This document shows positions 14,664-23,676 of a DNA stretch of 58,771 nucleotides, piece after piece. The notes below the pieces were generated by a model, which saw nothing but the letters and a program-made list of their open reading frames with translations, was not told where the DNA came from and made no database searches. The translations under genes and the position numbers were made by a program. Every line of letters begins with the position of its first letter. The stretch's first letter is position 1. Source of the DNA: Bacteroidota bacterium (GTDB lineage Bacteria; Bacteroidota; Bacteroidia; Flavobacteriales_F; PHOS-HE28); NCBI GenBank assembly GCA_018266685.1, contig JAFDZY010000446.1:1-58771 (forward strand). Reading direction: 5' to 3'.

Positions 14664-15878
14664 ATGCAACCCTCCGTGTTCCTTTCCATAGCCAGCACCT
14701 TGATGATCTGCGCCTGCGGACAAAGCGAAACGCCTGAAAACAAAGCAGCAGCAGCAGACCTCAGCAGCCTGCAAGCACAAGTGGCGGCCATTACGGGAAA
14801 GACCTACGCCGATCCGGCCTCACAAGACACGCAGGACCAGTTTGCCCAAGAGGCACCTGCCGAAGGTGAACAGGCCTTCACTTCAACGGGCCGGCAACAG
14901 CCGGTGCAGGAGCAGGGCAGCGTGCGGACCATCACCCTGCCCAGCAACTTCGCGGGGATCGCCATGGCCCAGCTGCAAGTGCCCGCACGGTGGAACGTGA
15001 AGACAAATGCCAGCGGATCGTGGTATGTGGATGAACCGGACCTGAAGGTGAAGGACGTGAACCTGCAGTCCTTCATTACGCCGAACAGCCAAATGGCCCA
15101 GGTGTACCAGCAGAACGGCGGCAAGGTGCGCCCCGCGATGACGCCGGAGCAGGTGTTGCAGCAGGACATTGCCCCGCAGTTGCGCAACCAAGGCTACGAG
15201 CTGATCGGCAGCAGCGATGCACCGGAAGTGGCCCGCGCCGCGCAGCCCGGCATGGACGGCCTGTACTCCAATGGCCCGCAGCGCAATACCTGCAAGGCGA
15301 ACATCAGCACGTGGCGCAAGGGCGACCAGCGCATGGCCTTGTTGATGCATTGGTCCATGATGGAGACGCCCGGCATGGCCAACTGGAACTACTACTTCAC
15401 CCGGCTGGATGCGCCCGCCGCCCGGTTCGAGCAGGAAAAAGCCGCCTTGCTCGCCGCCAAGGCCAGCCTGCGCTACAACCCGCAATACTTCGCGGCTTAT
15501 GCGCAAAGTGAACAGCAGAAGGCCGGACAAAGCTGGGCCGCGCACAACCAGCGCATGCAGACCAACCAGGCCGCCTTCGATGCACAGCAACGGACGCACC
15601 GGGAAACGTGGGGTGCCATCAACGATGCCAGCATGAGCGCCTATCAGGACCGCATGAACAGCATGGACCGCCAGCAAAACGCCACCATCAACGCCATCCG
15701 CGGCGAGCAGGACGCCATCAACCCCTATACCGGCGAGCAAGGCAAGATCCAAAGCGGGCAGGACCAGTACTGGATGAACAGCGATGGCCAGTACATCGGC
15801 ACCAACGACCCCAACTACGACCCCAACGTAAACAGCGACTGGGTGGACCAGTGGCGGCAAGCGCCAGCGGGCAAATGA
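14664..15878 (+). CDS. Putative lipoprotein of unknown function
   Basis: A 404-residue protein. The N-terminus ends in a lipobox-like ICAC (Cys at residue 18), but it has almost no basic n-region, so lipidation is probable rather than certain. Central segments (VRTITLPSNFAGIAMAQLQV and the ANISTWRKGDQRMALLMHW stretch) look like beta strands; the last third is Gln/Ala/Asn-rich and ends with repeated NPYTGEQG, YWMNSDGQYIGTNDPNYDPNVN segments seen in other Bacteroidota proteins. Function is unknown. The ATG at 14664 was chosen because an AAAGGGGA purine tract precedes it and a signal peptide follows; the upstream extension would be unlike a signal sequence. Confidence 0.7.
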   Translation: MQPSVFLSIASTLMICACGQSETPENKAAAADLSSLQAQVAAITGKTYADPASQDTQDQFAQEAPAEGEQAFTSTGRQQPVQEQGSVRTITLPSNFAGIAMAQLQVPARWNVKTNASGSWYVDEPDLKVKDVNLQSFITPNSQMAQVYQQNGGKVRPAMTPEQVLQQDIAPQLRNQGYELIGSSDAPEVARAAQPGMDGLYSNGPQRNTCKANISTWRKGDQRMALLMHWSMMETPGMANWNYYFTRLDAPAARFEQEKAALLAAKASLRYNPQYFAAYAQSEQQKAGQSWAAHNQRMQTNQAAFDAQQRTHRETWGAINDASMSAYQDRMNSMDRQQNATINAIRGEQDAINPYTGEQGKIQSGQDQYWMNSDGQYIGTNDPNYDPNVNSDWVDQWRQAPAGK

Positions 15879-15914
15879 ACAGAACGGCCCGTGCGCAGGG
15901 CCGCCCCTCGCTTC

Positions 15915-16253
15915 CTACGCCTTCTTCACAAACTCGCTCTTCAGCGCCATGGCCCCGAAGCCCTCGATGCGGCAATCGATGTTGTGGTCGCCATCCACCA
16001 GTTTGATGCCCCGCACCTTGGTCCCGGCCTTCAGGGCCTTGGGCGCACCTTTCACGGCGAGGTCCTTGATCATCACCACGTCATCGCCGTCCTGCAGCAC
16101 ATTGCCATTGGCATCCTTCACCACTAAGCCCGCATCCTCGGCGGCCACCTCATCCGGGTTCCACTCATGGCCGCATTCGGCGCACATCAGCGATTGGCCG
16201 GTGGGATAAGTGATCGAGGAACGGCACTCGGGGCACGGCGGCGTGGTAGGCAT
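15915..16253 (-). CDS. yjdM: YjdM/PhnA-type zinc-ribbon protein
   Basis: A 112-residue protein. The N-terminal zinc ribbon has [11 protein letters not shown] and, 12 residues on, MCAECGHEW; the rest is the conserved PhnA/YjdM domain ([38 protein letters not shown]). The family was named after a link to phosphonate genes, but the biochemical role is not established. The start at 16253 ([10 protein letters not shown]) is set 21 bp downstream of an exact TACCTTTG box on the minus strand (16275-16282). It is divergent from the DUF2461 gene. Confidence 0.88.
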   Translation of the reverse strand: MPTTPPCPECRSSITYPTGQSLMCAECGHEWNPDEVAAEDAGLVVKDANGNVLQDGDDVVMIKDLAVKGAPKALKAGTKVRGIKLVDGDHNIDCRIEGFGAMALKSEFVKKA

Positions 16254-16274
16254 GGCGTGGGCTGAAACTGCCCG

Positions 16275-16282
16275 CAAAGGTA
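16275..16282 (-). promoter_or_regulatory. Candidate -7 box TACCTTTG of yjdM
   Basis: Exact TAnnTTTG on the minus strand, followed by a GC-rich stretch, 21 nt before the ATG. A clear -33 TTG was not found. Confidence 0.4.
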
Positions 16283-16309
16283 CCTCTTCCCGCCGGGCAC
16301 TTGGCCTCC

Positions 16310-16317
16310 TACCTTCG
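16310..16317 (+). promoter_or_regulatory. Candidate -7 box TACCTTCG of the DUF2461 gene
   Basis: TAnnTTCG, 8 nt before the ATG at 16326. It lies about 30 bp from the divergent yjdM box. Confidence 0.35.
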
Positions 16318-16325
16318 TGTGCACC

Positions 16326-17021
16326 ATGGCAAGCCACTCATCCACCATCCAACGCAATACCCTGAATTTCCTTTCCAGCTTGGCCAAGCACAACGATCGC
16401 GATTGGTTCCATGCCAACCGAAACCGCTATGAAGATGCCCTGGCCAACATGCGGGGCTTCGCCGATGCGCTGATCGAACGGATGCGCAAGCACGACCGCA
16501 TTTCCACCGTGAACGGCAAGGACGCCCTGTTCCGCATTTACAGCAACCTGCGCTTCCATCCGGACCGGCCGCCCTACAAGGAGCACTTCGCCGGCGGGCT
16601 GGACCGTGTGAAGCCCGCTTTACGTGGCGGCTATTACTTCCACATCCAGCCCGGTGCGTCGTTTATCGGCTGTGGTTTCTGGAATCCAGAAAAGGAGGAT
16701 CTGCGGCGCATCCGCATGGACATCCTGTACGACCACCCAACGTGGAACAAGATCTTGAAAGCAAAGCGGCTCCATGCGCACTGGGGCGAAATGGACACGG
16801 AGGACCAGCTGAAGATTGCGCCCAAGGGCTTCCCCAAGGAACATCCGGCTCTTCCCCTTTTACGTCAAACGCGATACACCTTCCGCCATGGCTTCACCGA
16901 CAAAGAGGTCCTGGCGGCCGATTTCGCGGACCGCGTGAACGAGCACTTCAAGGCCATCCGTCCGTGGTTCGACCACTTGAGCGAGGTGCTGACCACCGAC
17001 GAGAACGGGAACCCGCTGTAG
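16326..17021 (+). CDS. DUF2461 domain protein
   Basis: A 231-residue cytoplasmic protein of the DUF2461 family. Its conserved blocks are visible: [58 protein letters not shown] and [18 protein letters not shown]. The family is widespread in Bacteroidota and of unknown function. The ATG at 16326 follows a candidate -7 box by 8 nt. The gene ends shortly before a 164-bp fold-back element. Confidence 0.88.
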   Translation: MASHSSTIQRNTLNFLSSLAKHNDRDWFHANRNRYEDALANMRGFADALIERMRKHDRISTVNGKDALFRIYSNLRFHPDRPPYKEHFAGGLDRVKPALRGGYYFHIQPGASFIGCGFWNPEKEDLRRIRMDILYDHPTWNKILKAKRLHAHWGEMDTEDQLKIAPKGFPKEHPALPLLRQTRYTFRHGFTDKEVLAADFADRVNEHFKAIRPWFDHLSEVLTTDENGNPL

Positions 17022-17058
17022 GGAGCGAAGGTCGGGAAGGGGCTGATTGCTGAGAATA

Positions 17059-17222
17059 ATACCATTTACGCATTCAAGGTCGGACAAAAGATGCGCCGCG
17101 ATCTTTTCGGAGGACGATACGCGGAACAGGTTGCGTAGCGGTGCCTACGGAACCTGTTCGGCGGAGAAGTCATCCGGAAGGAGGGCAAGCAGATCGGCCG
17201 ATATTGAATGCGTAGATGGTAT
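17059..17222. repeat. 164-bp fold-back (MITE-like) element
   Basis: The ends are 19-bp inverted repeats with one mismatch: ATACCATTTACGCATTCAA at the left and TTGAATGCGTAGATGGTAT at the right. The interior is also an imperfect palindrome, with an inner stem CGGAACAGGTTGCGTAG / GCCTACGGAACCTGTTCG. There is no open reading frame. The size and termini suggest a non-autonomous element or a long structured RNA rather than a plain terminator, although it lies between two convergent genes. Confidence 0.7.
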
Positions 17223-17243
17223 AAAGTGAGCCGCCACAAGCAC

Positions 17244-19241
17244 CTACTGCCCCGCACCACCCGTACTGCCCTGCTCTAACTTGCTTGCGGCGTCCACTTC
17301 CTTCAGCACGGTGTTGCTTGCGAACGTGCTGCCCACCTCCTTCAGCGTGGCGCCGCCCAGTACAGGCCGCTCGCGGCGCAGCACGAACACCGTGCCGTTG
17401 CCGGTGAATTCGCAGCCATTCACCTGCACGGCGGAGCCGTCCACCGCAGTGATGGCCGTCTTGTTGCCGGTGAAGCGGCACCCTTGCACCGCGGCTTCGC
17501 CTGCGCGTGCCACGCGCAGCGCCGTGATCGGAAGGTTGGCGAAGTTGCAATTCTGCAACAGGAGGTGCGTTGCGTAAATGGACACTCCGCCCCCAGCGTT
17601 CCCGTCGGCATTGCCCACGATCGTGCTGCGCTCCACCGAACCCGTGCCCTCCGCAATGCTGATGCCGTTGCCTTTCGCATCAGCGATCACGCAATCCGCC
17701 ACCAACAGCTTGGCCCGGCGGATGCTGATGGCTGCACTGCCGTAGGAGGCACCAATGTCGCAATGGTCCATGCGCACATCCGCGCGGTGGCAACTGAGCA
17801 TGCCGCCAAACCGGATGCCTTCCCAGCGCAGGTCGCTGCCGCCGCTCATCCGCAGGCCACGGATCCGTACGCGCGTGTTTCCGGACCCGTTCACCACGAT
17901 GGCGCCGTACGCCGTATCGCTTTGCGGGCGGATGAACACGGGATTGAGGTCCGTGCCGCGCATGTGGAGCGGGCCGTTGACCACCACGCTTACGCCGGGC
18001 GCCATAAACCAGCGCGTGCCCTTCTCCAGCACCACGGCCATGCCCGGCGGCAGCACCAGGTCATGGTCTATGTTGTACTTGCCGCGCACGAAGCGGAGCG
18101 TGTCCTTCTCCGTGCGGAACTGGGCCAACCACGGATCAAGCGTTATTGCTGCCGGCACCGGAAGCGGCACCGGCGGGCCGATAAAGGCTTCCGGCCGCGG
18201 ATGGAACAAGCGTTGCAGGAATGCCGAGCGCCGGTGGTCCACTTCGGCTTGCACCAAGCCCAAATTGCGCCCGTTCGCCAACACCGGCACTGCTGCGGAA
18301 TCAATGGCGAGTAACCGTGCGGACCATGCGGCACTGTCTTCCCTGAAGCGCGCCGCCAAACGGTTGATGCGCTGCTGTGCGGCGGGATCACTGAGGGCTT
18401 GCCTGAACGCCACCGCCAAATGCGCGCCGGTAGTGTCCTTGGCCATGGCAGCGCCCGTCATGAACAAGGGTTCCACGCGCATGGTCACTTGGTCGTAGAT
18501 GGCACCGGCTGCACCGTTCAGCAGGTCGGTGCGGTTCAATGCGCAGGCCAGGATGCCAAGCGCCGCAGTGGACGCCGTGTCAAAGTTGCCGCCCTGCACC
18601 TGTTCCGGCAAAGCGCCGCCAATGCTGTCCCCTGTTGTCCGCAAGGCCTCCTGCTCCATCGGCACCCTGCCGTCCGGCCCAATGAGCGCGGAAGCAACCG
18701 GCGCGTGGCGCAGCAGGTAATCCTCCGTGATCGGCTCCTGGGCCAACCAAGGACCAGGCTTGGCACCGTTGCGCTCCAATTGCACCAGTTTCGTGCGGGA
18801 GGAACGAATGGCCAGGGAATCGGCAACGGCCTGTGCATACAGGGCATCCAAGGAATGCAGGGCTGCGGGCGTGAATGCCAGGCCGCCCATGTCCTGCAAC
18901 GTGGTCCCGGGCGGAAATTCCAACACGAACCCTGCCCCCTGCGGCAGGTCCGTTTCCCGGGCCTGCACCGTGTCTCCAGCTGTGGCAAGTACCACCGTCC
19001 CGTTCACTGCACCGGCGGTGATGGTGAACTGTTCGGCCTTCCCTTTTACATGCTGCCCCGGCCTGCGGTCGAAGAGCACTTGGTAGGCCATCACTTCCTG
19101 CTGCCCGATGTGCCAGGGCCACTGTTCCACCATGCGTTTGTAGGGCATCAGGGAAAACAGCATGAACAACGCCACGGCGGGAATGGCCAAGGCGAACAGC
19201 CAGGATTGCACCGTGGTCCGCGCGCGTTTGCCTTTCCTCAT
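17244..19241 (-). CDS. Membrane-anchored right-handed beta-helix protein
   Basis: A 665-residue protein. A basic N-terminus and one membrane helix (residues ~13-31) anchor it; the middle is helical and of unknown type. The C-terminal ~240 residues form a right-handed parallel beta-helix with regular coils such as HCDIGASYGSAAISIRRAKL, DAKGNGISIAEGTGSVERST and CRFTGNKTAITAV, a fold used by pectate-lyase-like enzymes and by carbohydrate- or surface-binding proteins. I cannot name a catalytic residue. It follows a small membrane gene by 22 bp. In some Bacteroidota, similar beta-helix genes sit beside DUF4956/VTC/CotH genes, but none of those is visible here. Confidence 0.75.
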   Translation of the reverse strand: MRKGKRARTTVQSWLFALAIPAVALFMLFSLMPYKRMVEQWPWHIGQQEVMAYQVLFDRRPGQHVKGKAEQFTITAGAVNGTVVLATAGDTVQARETDLPQGAGFVLEFPPGTTLQDMGGLAFTPAALHSLDALYAQAVADSLAIRSSRTKLVQLERNGAKPGPWLAQEPITEDYLLRHAPVASALIGPDGRVPMEQEALRTTGDSIGGALPEQVQGGNFDTASTAALGILACALNRTDLLNGAAGAIYDQVTMRVEPLFMTGAAMAKDTTGAHLAVAFRQALSDPAAQQRINRLAARFREDSAAWSARLLAIDSAAVPVLANGRNLGLVQAEVDHRRSAFLQRLFHPRPEAFIGPPVPLPVPAAITLDPWLAQFRTEKDTLRFVRGKYNIDHDLVLPPGMAVVLEKGTRWFMAPGVSVVVNGPLHMRGTDLNPVFIRPQSDTAYGAIVVNGSGNTRVRIRGLRMSGGSDLRWEGIRFGGMLSCHRADVRMDHCDIGASYGSAAISIRRAKLLVADCVIADAKGNGISIAEGTGSVERSTIVGNADGNAGGGVSIYATHLLLQNCNFANLPITALRVARAGEAAVQGCRFTGNKTAITAVDGSAVQVNGCEFTGNGTVFVLRRERPVLGGATLKEVGSTFASNTVLKEVDAASKLEQGSTGGAGQ

Positions 19242-19263
19242 GGTGCAGTTTTCCGTTTACCGG

Positions 19264-19674
19264 TCATCGCCGGGGGACAGGGCTGAGGAAATAAGCCAGG
19301 AAGGCCACCAGGGCAAGCACATAGGCGCTCAGCACGAAGCCCAGGCCCAGCAACGTGGCGATCAACACCATCGGCACACCGATGCCGCGACCGCCGGTGT
19401 TCCTGCCGAAAAAGCCTGCAACGACCACCGCTGCGGCCACGAGGAGCGTTTGCCACAATTCCGAATGCAGGTGGCGCACCACGAGCGCCAGGCCGAAGGC
19501 CACGGTAAGCAGCGGCAGCCGCACAATGGGCCCGCGCTCCATGGCGCGGAAGCCCCTGTTGTAGGCCCAACCGATCAAGGCCAGCACCACAAACAACTGG
19601 ATGAGCAGGATGACGAGGTCCCCGGTTCCCTCCGGGATCAAATGCATCCAGCCTGTGATCCGTTCACGCATCAC
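19264..19674 (-). CDS. Small multi-pass membrane protein
   Basis: A 136-residue hydrophobic protein with four or more predicted membrane helices (residues ~18-37, 50-66, 74-90, 100-130). No family motif was recognised. It is upstream of, and 22 bp from, the beta-helix protein on the same strand, so the two probably form an operon. The start at 19674 is one of two adjacent ATGs. Confidence 0.65.
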   Translation of the reverse strand: MMRERITGWMHLIPEGTGDLVILLIQLFVVLALIGWAYNRGFRAMERGPIVRLPLLTVAFGLALVVRHLHSELWQTLLVAAAVVVAGFFGRNTGGRGIGVPMVLIATLLGLGFVLSAYVLALVAFLAYFLSPVPRR

Positions 19675-19758
19675 GGCGAAGTTCCGCCACTAGTTGGCCT
19701 TTCACGGACGCCCACCGGCAGCTTTCGCCAACACCCCCACGTGGGAAAACCCGCAAGG

Positions 19759-20253
19759 CTACAAGTAGCGGGCCATCCAAGTGTTCCGTAACGCCGTGCG
19801 AAAACGGGAATCCAGGTCGGCCTTGGTGGCCACCAGATCATCGAACACCACCGTGTCCGCCGCCAATTCCCCTTGCTTGATCAGTGCCTCCACCTCCGGT
19901 ACGCGGCAACTCTTGATCGCGCCGTCCCTTTCATAAAGCACCACCATCCTGTCGGTAAGTTTCAACCCCAGGTGCGCCTCCATCTTTTGGATGAACTGCA
20001 CGCTGCCGTCAATGGCGCCGCCGCAGATCGTCATGTTGCGCAAGTCCGCTGCGATCACCACAAAATGCTGGTCCACTACGCCGAACGCCGATGCCACGGC
20101 CTCCCCGTGCGAAGCCCAGGAGCCGGTGAAGGCCTCCCCTTCCCGCTGCAGTGCCGCCGCTTGTTCCCCAGTGAACGGTGCCGCGCTTTTGTAGATCCAC
20201 ACCCGGGCATGGGCGGGCATCGCGGCCAAGGTGGTAGCTGCCGTTGTTTCCAT
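19759..20253 (-). CDS. Conserved Bacteroidota protein of unknown function
   Basis: About 164 residues from the ATG at 20253. The protein resembles a conserved Bacteroidota family of ~160 residues, sometimes annotated only as hypothetical or as ABC-transporter ATPase (which it is not). Recognisable segments are ARVWIYKSAAPFTGEQ, WASHGEAVASAFGVVDQHFVVIAADLRN, GAIDGSVQFIQKMEAHLG and VVFDDLVATKADL. The frame is open 29 codons further upstream, but that extension is not family-like. It is divergent from the tricorn-like protease gene. Confidence 0.68.
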   Translation of the reverse strand: METTAATTLAAMPAHARVWIYKSAAPFTGEQAAALQREGEAFTGSWASHGEAVASAFGVVDQHFVVIAADLRNMTICGGAIDGSVQFIQKMEAHLGLKLTDRMVVLYERDGAIKSCRVPEVEALIKQGELAADTVVFDDLVATKADLDSRFRTALRNTWMARYL

Positions 20254-20312
20254 GGGGCAAAGGTCGGGCTTGCCGTCCATCACTTTGTCATCGAAAATCG
20301 CCCTGCCGGGAA

Positions 20313-20320
20313 TAAGTTTG
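20313..20320 (+). promoter_or_regulatory. Candidate -7 box TAAGTTTG of the tricorn-like protease gene
   Basis: Exact TAnnTTTG, 38 nt before the ATG at 20359. A TTG lies about 25 nt upstream, longer than ideal spacing. Confidence 0.4.
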
Positions 20321-20358
20321 AAGTTCCTTTCCACCATCACCCACCTTTAGGATCTACC

Positions 20359-23300
20359 ATGAACAGGTTCACCTTGCATTTGGCCTGCGTCTCCCTCCTG
20401 TTGCCCGTTGCTGCACAAGCGCAAACTGAGGCACTCTGGCTGCGCTACCCGGCAATCTCGCCGGACGGCAAGACCATTGCGTTCTGCTACCAAGGCGACC
20501 TGTGGCGCGTGGATGCCGCAGGTGGTGCGGCCACGCTGCTCACCACCAGTGAGGCGTATGAATCAAACCCGGTGTGGTCGCATGATGGAAAGTGGATCGC
20601 CTTCGCCAGCGACCGCCACGGCAACAACGATGTGTACCTCATGCCAGCCACCGGCGGGCCCGCCACACGCCTTACGGAGAACAGCGCGAACGACGTGCCC
20701 AGCGATTTCACGCCGGACGGCAAGGCCGTGGTCTTTTCCAGCTATCGCGTGAGCAGTGCCGGCGACAGGCAGTTCCCTTCCGGCATCTTCCCGCAGCTCT
20801 ACCAAGTGTCCGTCGCCGGCGGCGAAGCCCTGCGCATCATGTCCACCACCGCACTCAATGCGCGCTTCTCACCGGACGGAAAACAACTCGCCTACACCGA
20901 TGTGAAGGGGTACGAGGACGTTTTCCGCAAGCACCACACCTCTTCGGTAACGCGCGACATCTGGAGCTACGACCTGGCCTCCAAGCAGTACACCAAGCTC
21001 AGCTCCTTCATCGGTGAGAACCGCGAACCGGTTTACAGCAGTGACGGACGCACCATTTATTTCCTCAGCGAACAGAACGGCTCGTTCAATGTGTTCAGGA
21101 TGCCTGCGGCGGGCGGAACATCCACCGCTGTGACCAGTCTCGGAAAAAGCCCGGTGCGCTACCTCTCCGCCAGCAACGACGGACTGCTCTGCTTCGCCTT
21201 CCGGGGACAACTCTACACCATGCGCGACGGCGGGCAACCACAACCGCTGATGGTGACCACCGCCATGGACCGGCGGTTCACCACTGCACGCACCGTGTCC
21301 GTGAAAGGCGATGCCTCCGAGATGTCACCCTCGCCCAACGGCAAGGAAGTGGTCTTCGTGAAACGCGGCGAGGTCTTCGTCACTTCGGTGAAGGAAGGCA
21401 CCACGCGGCGCATCACCAACACGCCGGAGCAGGAGCGCTCGGCCAGCTTCAGCCCGGACGGCCGCAGCATCCTTTACGCCGGTGAGCGCAACGGCAGCTG
21501 GAACATCTACCGCACCTCGCTCACCCGCAAGGAGGAATCCTACTTCTTCAATGCCACCGTGCTGAAGGAAGAACCCTTGATCGCCACGCCAGCCGAGGAA
21601 TTTCAACCGGTGTGGAGCCCTGATGGGAAGGAAGTGGCCTACTTGGAAGAACGCACCGCCGTGAAAGTGTACAACTTGGCGGATAAGAAAAGCCGGACGG
21701 TGCTGCCTGCAGACCGCAATTACAGTTACAGCGACGGCGACCAATACTTCTCCTGGAGCCCGGACAGCAAATGGCTGCTGGTGCAATTCCTGGAGGACAA
21801 GCAATGGATCCAACAGTGCGGACTGGTCTCCGCCAAGGGAGATCAACCCGTGATCAACCTTACCAAGAGCGGCTACGGCGGCGGGCACCCGCGCTGGGCG
21901 CTGGACGGCCAGGCCATGATCTGGTTCAGCGGCCGCGATGGCTACAAGAGCCAGGCCAGCTGGGGCGGACAGCAGGACGTGTACGCCATGTTCTTCACGC
22001 AGGCTGCCATGGACACCTTCAACTTGAGCAAGGAGGATTTTGAGCTCCTCCAGGATGCGAAAAAGGATGGTGGGGACAAAGGCCAAAAGGAAGGCAAGGA
22101 AGCAAAGGAGGATGCCGGCAAGAAGAACAAAAAAACCGCCAAGGACAGCACCGTGGCCCCATTGAAATTCGAGCTGGACGGCCTTGAGGACCGCACCGTG
22201 CGGCTCACCGTGAACTCCGCCGACATGGCCGATGCGGTGCTTTCCAAGGACGGCACAAAACTGTACTACCTCGCTTCATTCGAAAAAGGATTCGACCTGT
22301 GGCAGACAGACCTGCGTTCCAAGGAAACGAAGATCCTGGCCAAGATGGGCACCGAAAACCCCGGTGAGCTGTGGATGGACAAGGAAGGCAAAACCTTGTT
22401 CCTGCTGAACAACGGCGGCATCTCCGCGGTAAACCTGGATAAGGGCGAAGTGAAGGCCGTGGGCATCAACGGCGAAATGACCCTGGATGAAACCGCCGAG
22501 CGCAACTACCTCTTTGAGCATGTGTGGCGGCAAGTGAAAAAGAAATTCTACCGGGTTGACCTTCAAGGCGTGGATTGGGACGGGTACAAGCAGGAGTACG
22601 CCTCCTACCTACCTTACATCAACAATGACCACGATTTCGCCGACCTGCTCAGCGAAATGCTCGGCGAGCTCAATGCCAGCCACACCGGCGCTCGTTACCG
22701 CAAAAGTGACCCGGAGGGCGACCGCACGGCCTGCCTGGGCCTGATCTACACCAACGACACCACGCCCGGCCTCACCATTTCGGAAGTGATCGACCGCTCT
22801 CCCGTGATCAAGGCAGGTTCCTTGATCAAGGCCGGCACCGTGATTGAGAAGATCAACGGGCAAGCCATCACCTCCAAACAGGACCCGGCCGCGTTGCTGA
22901 ACCGGAAAGTCGGCGACAACATGCTGCTCTCACTCTTCGACCCGAAGACGGGAAAGCGCTGGGATGAAACCGTGAAACCCATTGACCGCGGAGCAGAGAA
23001 CGAATTGTTGTACCGCCGCTGGACCGAGCGGAACCGGCACAGCGTGGACAGCCTGAGCCATGGCAAGATCGGCTATGTGCACGTGCGCGGCATGAACGTG
23101 GAAAGCTTCAAGACCGTTTACGCCGACGTGCTGGGTAAATTCAACGACAAGGAGGCCATCATTGTGGACACGCGCTTCAACGGCGGCGGTTGGCTCCATG
23201 ATGACCTGGCCACCTTCCTTAGCGGGCATGTGTACATCCACGTTTTGCCACGCGGCCAGGACCTCGGCACCGAACCCATGTTCAAATGGAGCAAGCCCAG

Positions 23301-23607
23301 CGCAGTGCTGATGAACGAATGCAACTACAGCGATGCGCACATGTTCCCCTTCACCTACAAGGCCCTCGGCATCGGCAAACTGGTGGGCATGCCGGTGCCA
23401 GGCACTGGTACCGCCGTGTGGTGGGAAACCATGCAGAACGGCGTGGTCTTCGGCATTCCCGAAGTGGGCATGGTGGACAACAAAGGCAATTACCTAGAGA
23501 ACCAGGAGCTGGAACCGGACGTAAGGCAGGCCAACGACCCCGCGTTGCTCAGCAATGGCGTGGACCAGCAGTTGGGTGCGGCGGTGCGGACGCTGCTGGG
23601 GAAATAA
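20359..23607 (+). CDS. Secreted tricorn-type S41 family peptidase
   Basis: A 1082-residue protein with a signal peptide (ends VAAQAQ). Residues ~25-330 carry PD40/WD40-like propeller repeats (YPAISPDGKTIAF, NPVWSHDGKWIAFAS, FSPDGKQLAYT), then a second propeller. A Lys-rich linker (GKEAKEDAGKKNKKTAKDS) precedes the C-terminal tricorn core domain, a PDZ domain (ISEVIDRSPVIKAGSLIKAG) and an S41 catalytic domain: VDTRFNGGGWLHDDLA, then NECNYSDAHMFPFTYKALG with the candidate catalytic Ser. The family degrades peptides. The start was placed at the ATG that begins the signal peptide. A long hairpin separates it from the convergent Fe-S gene. Confidence 0.88.
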   Translation: MNRFTLHLACVSLLLPVAAQAQTEALWLRYPAISPDGKTIAFCYQGDLWRVDAAGGAATLLTTSEAYESNPVWSHDGKWIAFASDRHGNNDVYLMPATGGPATRLTENSANDVPSDFTPDGKAVVFSSYRVSSAGDRQFPSGIFPQLYQVSVAGGEALRIMSTTALNARFSPDGKQLAYTDVKGYEDVFRKHHTSSVTRDIWSYDLASKQYTKLSSFIGENREPVYSSDGRTIYFLSEQNGSFNVFRMPAAGGTSTAVTSLGKSPVRYLSASNDGLLCFAFRGQLYTMRDGGQPQPLMVTTAMDRRFTTARTVSVKGDASEMSPSPNGKEVVFVKRGEVFVTSVKEGTTRRITNTPEQERSASFSPDGRSILYAGERNGSWNIYRTSLTRKEESYFFNATVLKEEPLIATPAEEFQPVWSPDGKEVAYLEERTAVKVYNLADKKSRTVLPADRNYSYSDGDQYFSWSPDSKWLLVQFLEDKQWIQQCGLVSAKGDQPVINLTKSGYGGGHPRWALDGQAMIWFSGRDGYKSQASWGGQQDVYAMFFTQAAMDTFNLSKEDFELLQDAKKDGGDKGQKEGKEAKEDAGKKNKKTAKDSTVAPLKFELDGLEDRTVRLTVNSADMADAVLSKDGTKLYYLASFEKGFDLWQTDLRSKETKILAKMGTENPGELWMDKEGKTLFLLNNGGISAVNLDKGEVKAVGINGEMTLDETAERNYLFEHVWRQVKKKFYRVDLQGVDWDGYKQEYASYLPYINNDHDFADLLSEMLGELNASHTGARYRKSDPEGDRTACLGLIYTNDTTPGLTISEVIDRSPVIKAGSLIKAGTVIEKINGQAITSKQDPAALLNRKVGDNMLLSLFDPKTGKRWDETVKPIDRGAENELLYRRWTERNRHSVDSLSHGKIGYVHVRGMNVESFKTVYADVLGKFNDKEAIIVDTRFNGGGWLHDDLATFLSGHVYIHVLPRGQDLGTEPMFKWSKPSAVLMNECNYSDAHMFPFTYKALGIGKLVGMPVPGTGTAVWWETMQNGVVFGIPEVGMVDNKGNYLENQELEPDVRQANDPALLSNGVDQQLGAAVRTLLGK

Positions 23608-23625
23608 GCCAATAGATCAATTCGC

Positions 23626-23663
23626 CAATTTGCCAATTGCTCCTTTGGCGAATTGGCAAATTG
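23626..23663. terminator. Hairpin between convergent genes
   Basis: A 13-bp perfect stem, CAATTTGCCAATT / AATTGGCAAATTG, with a 12-nt loop. It is AT-rich and placed between two convergent stop codons, so it may terminate both genes. The same CCAATT/AATTGG wording is repeated on each side. Confidence 0.6.
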
Positions 23664-23676
23664 ACAAATTGACAAA

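Noticed and set aside
17059-17222. Bidirectional terminator only
   Set aside because: The structure is much longer than a terminator, its outermost 19 bp are the best-paired part, and T-runs are missing.
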